Shown here: one piece after another, positions 4,053 to 7,642 of the stretch | Numbering within the stretch: the stretch's first letter is position 1 | How the letters are laid out: the number at the start of each line of letters is the position of its first letter | NCBI GenBank assembly: GCA_022360135.1 | Contig: JAKSDM010000288.1 | Location: 1-7,642 of the forward strand | From: Pseudanabaenales cyanobacterium | GTDB lineage: Bacteria; Cyanobacteriota; Cyanobacteriia; Phormidesmidales; Phormidesmidaceae | DNA length: 7,642 nt | Reading direction: 5' to 3' | Program-made: the position numbers and the translations under genes | Notes under the pieces: model-generated | What the model saw: only the letters and a program-made list of their open reading frames with translations | What the model was told of the DNA's origin: nothing | The model's database searches: none

Positions 4053-5234
4053 ATGTCTAAACGGTCTCTACAGAGAGCGGTGCAACGAACTGTAATGGTG
4101 GCTCTGGCGGCGATCGCCCTCGGCATGAGCAGTTGCGCCGCCACCTCGACCACCAGCGAAGCGGAATCCCCGGAGTCTGAGTTTGCCGTAGCCCCGGAAG
4201 ATCCGTTGCAGGTAGTGACAACTTTCTTACCCATGACACAGTTTACGACCGCCGTAGCGGGCGATCGCGCCGAGGTAGCGCAACTGCTGCCGACGAACGT
4301 GGGGCCCCACGAGTATCAGGCAAAACCGGGAGACGCCCAAGCGATCGCCAATGCGGATGTGCTGGTGAAAAATGGCTTGGAGATAGAGTTCTTCCTGGAT
4401 GACATGATCGAGAATGCAGCAAATGCCGATCTGGCGATTATCGATTCCAGCGCAAGCATTGCTGCCCTCGCTAGTGCCGATGACCCCGGTTATAGCCATG
4501 CGGAAGGTGACGAGCACGGTCATGCTGAGGAAGCGGATCATGACCATGCTGAAGGCGACGATCATGACCATGCCGAAGGGGAAGCCCACGCTGAAGGAGA
4601 GGCCCATGCCGAAGGGGAAACTCACGGTCACGCGCACGGTGAATATGATCCTCATATCTGGCTAGACCCCAAACGGGCGATCGAGCAGGTGGAGAATATC
4701 CGAGACGGCTTGATTGCCGCCGATCCAGAGGGCAAAGCAGAATATACGGCCAATGCTGAAGCCTTTATCGCTGAATTGGCAGCCCTGGATGCTGATATTG
4801 CCGAAAAGCTGGCGCCCTTTGAGGGACAGACCTTTGTGGTCTTCCATGACTTCGCCGCCTACTTTGCCGACAGCTATGGGCTGCAATCCCAAACACTGGT
4901 GGGCATTCCCGAAGAGAACCCGTCTCCGGGGGATGTAAAACGGGTGATGGAAACGGTGCAGACGGAAGGATTGAAAACAATCATGACTGAACCCCAGGCA
5001 GGGCGGCAGTCTTTTGAGGCGATCGCCAAAGATCTCAACATCAGCGTCAGTCTGTTTGACCCCATCGAAACCGGGGGGGGCGAAGCGATTCAGCCAGACT
5101 ACTACCTGAGGGTTATGCGCCAGAACGCCGAAAATTTGGCGGCGAGTTTCGAGGCGTCAAACCAGGCATGGCTTCCCCTCTGGGCCCCCAAGCCTGTGGC
5201 AATGCTCCCCCAGCGCGTCAGTCTGCAGTTTTGA
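4053..5234 (+). CDS. znuA: zinc ABC transporter, substrate-binding lipoprotein
   Basis: A 393-residue periplasmic zinc-binding protein (cluster 9 family) delivering Zn2+ to the ZnuB/ZnuC permease. It begins with a basic N-terminus, a hydrophobic stretch (13-24) and a lipobox-like GMSSC with Cys28 as the likely lipidation site. The canonical metal ligands are visible: His86 (GPHEYQ), His201 (DPHIWLDP), His265 (FHDFAAYF) and probably Asp336 (LFDPIETGG). Between the first two lies an Asp/Glu/His-rich loop (about 149-195, twelve His), the hallmark of zinc rather than manganese binders. The start ATG has GAGG at 4039-4042, ten bases upstream. The gene is first in znuA-znuC-znuB-COG0523, with a 35-bp gap to znuC. 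The Zur box upstream predicts repression in zinc sufficiency. Confidence 0.95.
   Translation: MSKRSLQRAVQRTVMVALAAIALGMSSCAATSTTSEAESPESEFAVAPEDPLQVVTTFLPMTQFTTAVAGDRAEVAQLLPTNVGPHEYQAKPGDAQAIANADVLVKNGLEIEFFLDDMIENAANADLAIIDSSASIAALASADDPGYSHAEGDEHGHAEEADHDHAEGDDHDHAEGEAHAEGEAHAEGETHGHAHGEYDPHIWLDPKRAIEQVENIRDGLIAADPEGKAEYTANAEAFIAELAALDADIAEKLAPFEGQTFVVFHDFAAYFADSYGLQSQTLVGIPEENPSPGDVKRVMETVQTEGLKTIMTEPQAGRQSFEAIAKDLNISVSLFDPIETGGGEAIQPDYYLRVMRQNAENLAASFEASNQAWLPLWAPKPVAMLPQRVSLQF
4497..4637 (+). repeat. degenerate repeats coding the His/Asp/Glu loop of ZnuA
   Basis: The segment repeats a HAEG-type unit: HAEGDEHG, HAEEADHD, HAEGDDHD, then three near-identical 18-bp units coding HAEGEA, HAEGEA and HAEGET, ending HGHAH. 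Neighbouring copies differ mostly at third positions, which points to growth of the loop by unequal crossing-over or slippage followed by drift. The loop probably buffers zinc near the binding cleft. Confidence 0.7.
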
Positions 5235-5269
5235 GATGTGGGTTCTTCTGTATAGTCAGGAGTAAGCAT

Positions 5270-6034
5270 TTGAACGAGCCGGTATTAGTTGTCAACGGGC
5301 TAACCGTTCGCCGAGAGACTCACCTAGCGGTGGAGGATGTATCCTTTACGGTGCAACCGGGAACGGACACTGCCATTGTGGGACCTAACGGAGCCGGAAA
5401 AAGCACCCTGATTCAAGCTGTGCTGGGCATTTTGCCGCGCCAGTCGGGGGAGGTGTGTGTGCTGGGGCATCCGCTATCTCCCAAGGGCTACTTACCGACT
5501 GAGGCGCGCCAACAAATCGCTTACTTACCGCAGAATTTTTTGTTCGATCGCCGCATCCCGATCACCGTGTCCGAGCTGGTGGGATTGGGTTGGGATCGAG
5601 TGGGGCCGCAACTGCCCTGGATGGGCGGACAGGTGCGCCATCGCGCGGTGCGAGCAGCGCTGACGCAGGTCGAGGCATGGCGCCTTCAGGATCAACTGGT
5701 GAGCAGCTTATCCGGTGGAGAGACCAAACGGGTGCTGCTCGCCTACTGCCTGGTGCGTCCCCGGTCCCTGTTGATTCTGGATGAAGCCCCGGCGGGCTTG
5801 GATGTGCTGGGCGAGTCTGAGTTTTACCAGTTGCTCTATCAGCTCAAGCGGGAGCAGGGCTGGGCGATTTTGCAGATTTCCCACGACCTGGATATGGTGC
5901 GCCGTAGCTGCGATCGCGTCCTCTGCATCAACCGGACGCTGCTGTGCCAGGGCGCTCCCAACTATGCCCTCGCCCCAGAGCAATTGTCGCTGGCCTATGG
6001 TTCCGAGTTCGTCCGCTATCACCATTCTTGTTAG
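5270..6034 (+). CDS. znuC: zinc ABC transporter, ATP-binding subunit
   Basis: The ATPase that powers zinc import through ZnuB, 254 residues from the chosen start. All nucleotide-binding motifs are present: Walker A GPNGAGKST (38-46), Q-loop Gln88, signature LSGGE (147-151, continuing TKRV), Walker B LLILDEA (167-173) with catalytic Glu172, D-loop GLD (176-178) and switch His205 in ISHDL. Walker B is followed by APAGLD instead of the usual PxxGLD. I place the start at TTG 5270 because an AGGAG (5258-5262) lies seven bases ahead and the domain begins at once (EPVLVVNGLTV). The same frame is open back to ATG 5168, but that would overlap the znuA end by 67 bp and add a non-family tail. The next gene starts 12 bp downstream. 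Confidence 0.92.
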   Translation: MNEPVLVVNGLTVRRETHLAVEDVSFTVQPGTDTAIVGPNGAGKSTLIQAVLGILPRQSGEVCVLGHPLSPKGYLPTEARQQIAYLPQNFLFDRRIPITVSELVGLGWDRVGPQLPWMGGQVRHRAVRAALTQVEAWRLQDQLVSSLSGGETKRVLLAYCLVRPRSLLILDEAPAGLDVLGESEFYQLLYQLKREQGWAILQISHDLDMVRRSCDRVLCINRTLLCQGAPNYALAPEQLSLAYGSEFVRYHHSC

Positions 6035-6046
6035 TTCTTCACCATC

Positions 6047-6886
6047 ATGACCCTCCAGGCTGAATTCACCCGCGTGATCGAACTGTTTCAACTGTCCTTT
6101 ATGCAGCGGGCGCTCCTGGGCGGCATTCTAACCGGACTCATGGGCGGCTTATTGGGCAGCTTTACCATCCTCCGGCAGCTTGCTTTTTTCAGCGATGCGC
6201 TGGGAGAATCTGCTCTGCTCGGCATCAGCATTGGGTTACTGTTGGGCTTCAATCCATCCTGGGCGCTGTTGCCCTTTGCGGTGCTGTTTGCCCTGGGTGT
6301 GGCTTACTTCCTAGAACATACTCACCTCTGGACCGATGCCCTATTAAACCTCGTCTGTTCATCGTGCCTAGCTCTAGGGATTATTCTGCTTAGCTTTCGG
6401 GACGAGTATCAGGGGGGCGTCACCCATCTTTTATTTGGCGATATTCTCGCCGTGCAAACTGCCGATCTGATCTTCAGCGCCCTGCTGTTGGGGGTGTGCG
6501 TAGTGTTCATTGGCTTGACGCTGCGATCGCAAATTCTCCTGACCTTACATGCCCCCATGGCGATCGCCCGTGGCGTATCCGTTTCGACCCAGCGCACCGC
6601 CTTCATTGTGCTGCTCTCCCTGGTGTTAGGCATTTCGATTAAGGCCATCGGGGTCTTACTAATTGGCGCCTTTGTCGTCATTCCCGCCTGCGCCGCCCGT
6701 TTGCTCAGCCGCAAATTCACCCACTACATCCTTATCTCCGCTGGCTTAGGCGCATTGAGCGCGGTAGTCGGCATGATCCTTTCCGCCCTGTTTGATTTAC
6801 CATCCGGCCCCAGCATTGTCACTGTGCAACTGGGGATTTTTCTGTTGACCCTGCTCATCCCCACCGCCCGCCTTCTGGCGCCCTAA
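6047..6886 (+). CDS. znuB: zinc ABC transporter, membrane permease subunit
   Basis: A 279-residue ABC-3 family permease forming the zinc channel in the inner membrane. Eight or so hydrophobic segments are seen, roughly at 22-41, 53-68, 72-89, 98-117, 139-158, 184-222 (probably two), 227-249 and 256-273. Family marks include ILRQLAFFSDALGESALLG (42-60), the region that contacts the ATPase and often reads DALSHSALLG, and IGVLLIGAFVVIPACAARLL (201-220). The start ATG is 12 bp after the znuC stop; the ribosome binding site is poor, so translation may be coupled to znuC. The order znuA-znuC-znuB is common in cyanobacteria. Confidence 0.93.
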   Translation: MTLQAEFTRVIELFQLSFMQRALLGGILTGLMGGLLGSFTILRQLAFFSDALGESALLGISIGLLLGFNPSWALLPFAVLFALGVAYFLEHTHLWTDALLNLVCSSCLALGIILLSFRDEYQGGVTHLLFGDILAVQTADLIFSALLLGVCVVFIGLTLRSQILLTLHAPMAIARGVSVSTQRTAFIVLLSLVLGISIKAIGVLLIGAFVVIPACAARLLSRKFTHYILISAGLGALSAVVGMILSALFDLPSGPSIVTVQLGIFLLTLLIPTARLLAP

Positions 6887-6936
6887 CCTGCCCCATGACG
6901 CTTGAAGATTTCATCCACTGTTTTGAGGTCGATCAA

Positions 6937-7642
6937 ATGACTGCTTCATTATCAGAACTGACTCCCAAGCGGGGCATGCCGGTCACCCTGATTACCGGAT
7001 TTTTGGGCAGTGGCAAAACCACCTTGTTGAACCATATTTTGACTAACCGCCAGGACTTAAAGGTGGCGGTGCTGGTGAATGAGTTTGGCGACATCAACAT
7101 TGACAGCCAACTGCTGGTGTCGGTGGAAGAAAATATGGTGGAGTTGAGCAACGGCTGCATTTGCTGCACCATCAATGACAGTCTGTTGGATGCCGTGTAT
7201 GCCGTACTGGAACGGGAAGAGCGGATGGACTATCTGGTGGTGGAAACGACCGGGGTGGCCGACCCGTTGCCCATTATGATCACGTTTTTGAGTACGGAGC
7301 TGAGGGTGCTTACCCATCTGGATTCTGTGATTACGGTGGTAGATTCAGAAGCCTTTACAGAAGACCATTTCAGTAGCGATGCGGCTTTCAGCCAGTTGAT
7401 CTATGGCGACATTATCTTGCTGAACAAGGCGGATTTAGCGCCAGAGTCAAAACTGACCCAGTTAGAAGCCTACATTCAAAGTATCAAAGAGCAGGCTCGA
7501 TTCCTACGGTGTTCGCTGACGGCAGAGGCCAGCAATTTGCCGCTTTCAGCCTTGCTGGATGTTGGTTTGGCGACTCCCCCCGTTCTGCTGCCTACAGAAG
7601 AGGCCTGGGAGAAGAACGGGCCTAAGGTATCGACCCACCTGC
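6937..7642 (+). CDS. COG0523 (CobW/ZNG-like) GTPase metal chaperone, 3' end outside the window
   Basis: A G3E-family P-loop GTPase, 235 codons visible of a usual 320-400. Walker A GFLGSGKT is at 21-28, NEFGDINID at 48-56, the metal-binding CxCC motif (GCICC) at 73-77, the ETTG switch at 103-106 and the guanine-specificity NKAD at 163-166. The C-terminal domain is cut off. COG0523 proteins next to Zur-regulated importers are linked to allocation of scarce zinc to client proteins; I infer that role here, since CobW proper (cobalamin synthesis) would not be expected behind znuB. The chosen ATG 6937 has GAGG at 6925-6928, eight bases ahead. An in-frame ATG at 6895, only 8 bp after znuB, would add 14 residues but lacks a ribosome binding site. 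The gene is the last visible member of the znu operon. Confidence 0.93.
   Translation, partial: MTASLSELTPKRGMPVTLITGFLGSGKTTLLNHILTNRQDLKVAVLVNEFGDINIDSQLLVSVEENMVELSNGCICCTINDSLLDAVYAVLEREERMDYLVVETTGVADPLPIMITFLSTELRVLTHLDSVITVVDSEAFTEDHFSSDAAFSQLIYGDIILLNKADLAPESKLTQLEAYIQSIKEQARFLRCSLTAEASNLPLSALLDVGLATPPVLLPTEEAWEKNGPKVSTHL

Noticed and set aside
3901..4095. 64-codon plus-strand open frame ahead of znuA
   Set aside because: Its first half is the last in-frame piece of the hemB relic and its second half overlaps the znuA start, which has a better ribosome binding site.
4227..4655. 142-codon minus-strand open frame inside znuA
   Set aside because: It is the shadow of the repetitive His-rich coding region; znuA is certain from its motifs.
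5168..5269. N-terminal extension of ZnuC from ATG 5168
   Set aside because: It would overlap znuA by 67 bp and has no family similarity; TTG 5270 has an ideal AGGAG and starts right at the ATPase domain.
5708..6091. 127-codon minus-strand open frame inside znuC
   Set aside because: It is antisense to the signature, Walker B and H-loop of ZnuC, so a shadow frame.
6895..6936. Upstream ATG 6895 as the start of the COG0523 gene
   Set aside because: It is in frame and only 8 bp after znuB but has no ribosome binding site, while ATG 6937 has GAGG at good spacing; kept as an alternative.

Overview
The window reads as a cyanobacterial chromosome segment. Nine copies of the HIP1 octamer GCGATCGC are present (at 1553, 2572, 4110, 4261, 4341, 5019, 5910, 6523 and 6560). 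The zinc regulator, the lipoprotein ZnuA with its His-rich loop, the short cation transporter and the Tat-exported Mn-type superoxide dismutase all have a cyanobacterial look. Genus and species cannot be told from the sequence alone. || Layout. Positions 1-191 hold no gene I can support. A 5'-truncated zinc-type (MDR) dehydrogenase remnant (192-626) is followed by an attC-like inverted repeat (649-734). Next comes a metal-detoxification pair: a CadC/AztR-type ArsR-family repressor (824-1189), then a promoter with an overlapping operator (1207-1253), then a short cation-diffusion-facilitator gene broken by one frameshift (1276-1897). Directly after it lies debris of mobile DNA: a fragment of an ISAs1/H-repeat-type transposase (1901-2113) and the 3' end (domains V and VI) of a group II intron (2160-2236). 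On the minus strand follow sodA (2262-3041), an unlisted 43-codon ORF with its own ribosome binding site directly upstream of sodA (3057-3188), a perfect 13-bp hairpin (3246-3276) and zur (3305-3703). Divergent from zur, a Fur/Zur-type box (3769-3787) precedes a plus-strand zinc-import operon: znuA (4053-5234), znuC (5270-6034), znuB (6047-6886) and a COG0523 GTPase metal chaperone running off the window end (6937-7642). The leader between the Zur box and znuA contains a multiply frameshifted relic of the 3' end of hemB (about 3799-4002). || How the genes fit together. The window joins both arms of zinc homeostasis. The left side is a metal-excess arm: a thiolate-rich ArsR-type sensor derepressing an exporter. 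The right side is a zinc-starvation arm: Zur repressing the ZnuABC importer and a COG0523 zinc-allocation GTPase. A Mn-type, exported SOD sits between them. The hemB relic just behind the Zur box suggests that a Zur-controlled HemB paralogue, of the kind known from other zinc-starvation loci, once stood at this spot and has decayed. The left third is in decay (truncated dehydrogenase, frameshifted transporter, IS and intron fragments), while the zur/znu half looks intact.
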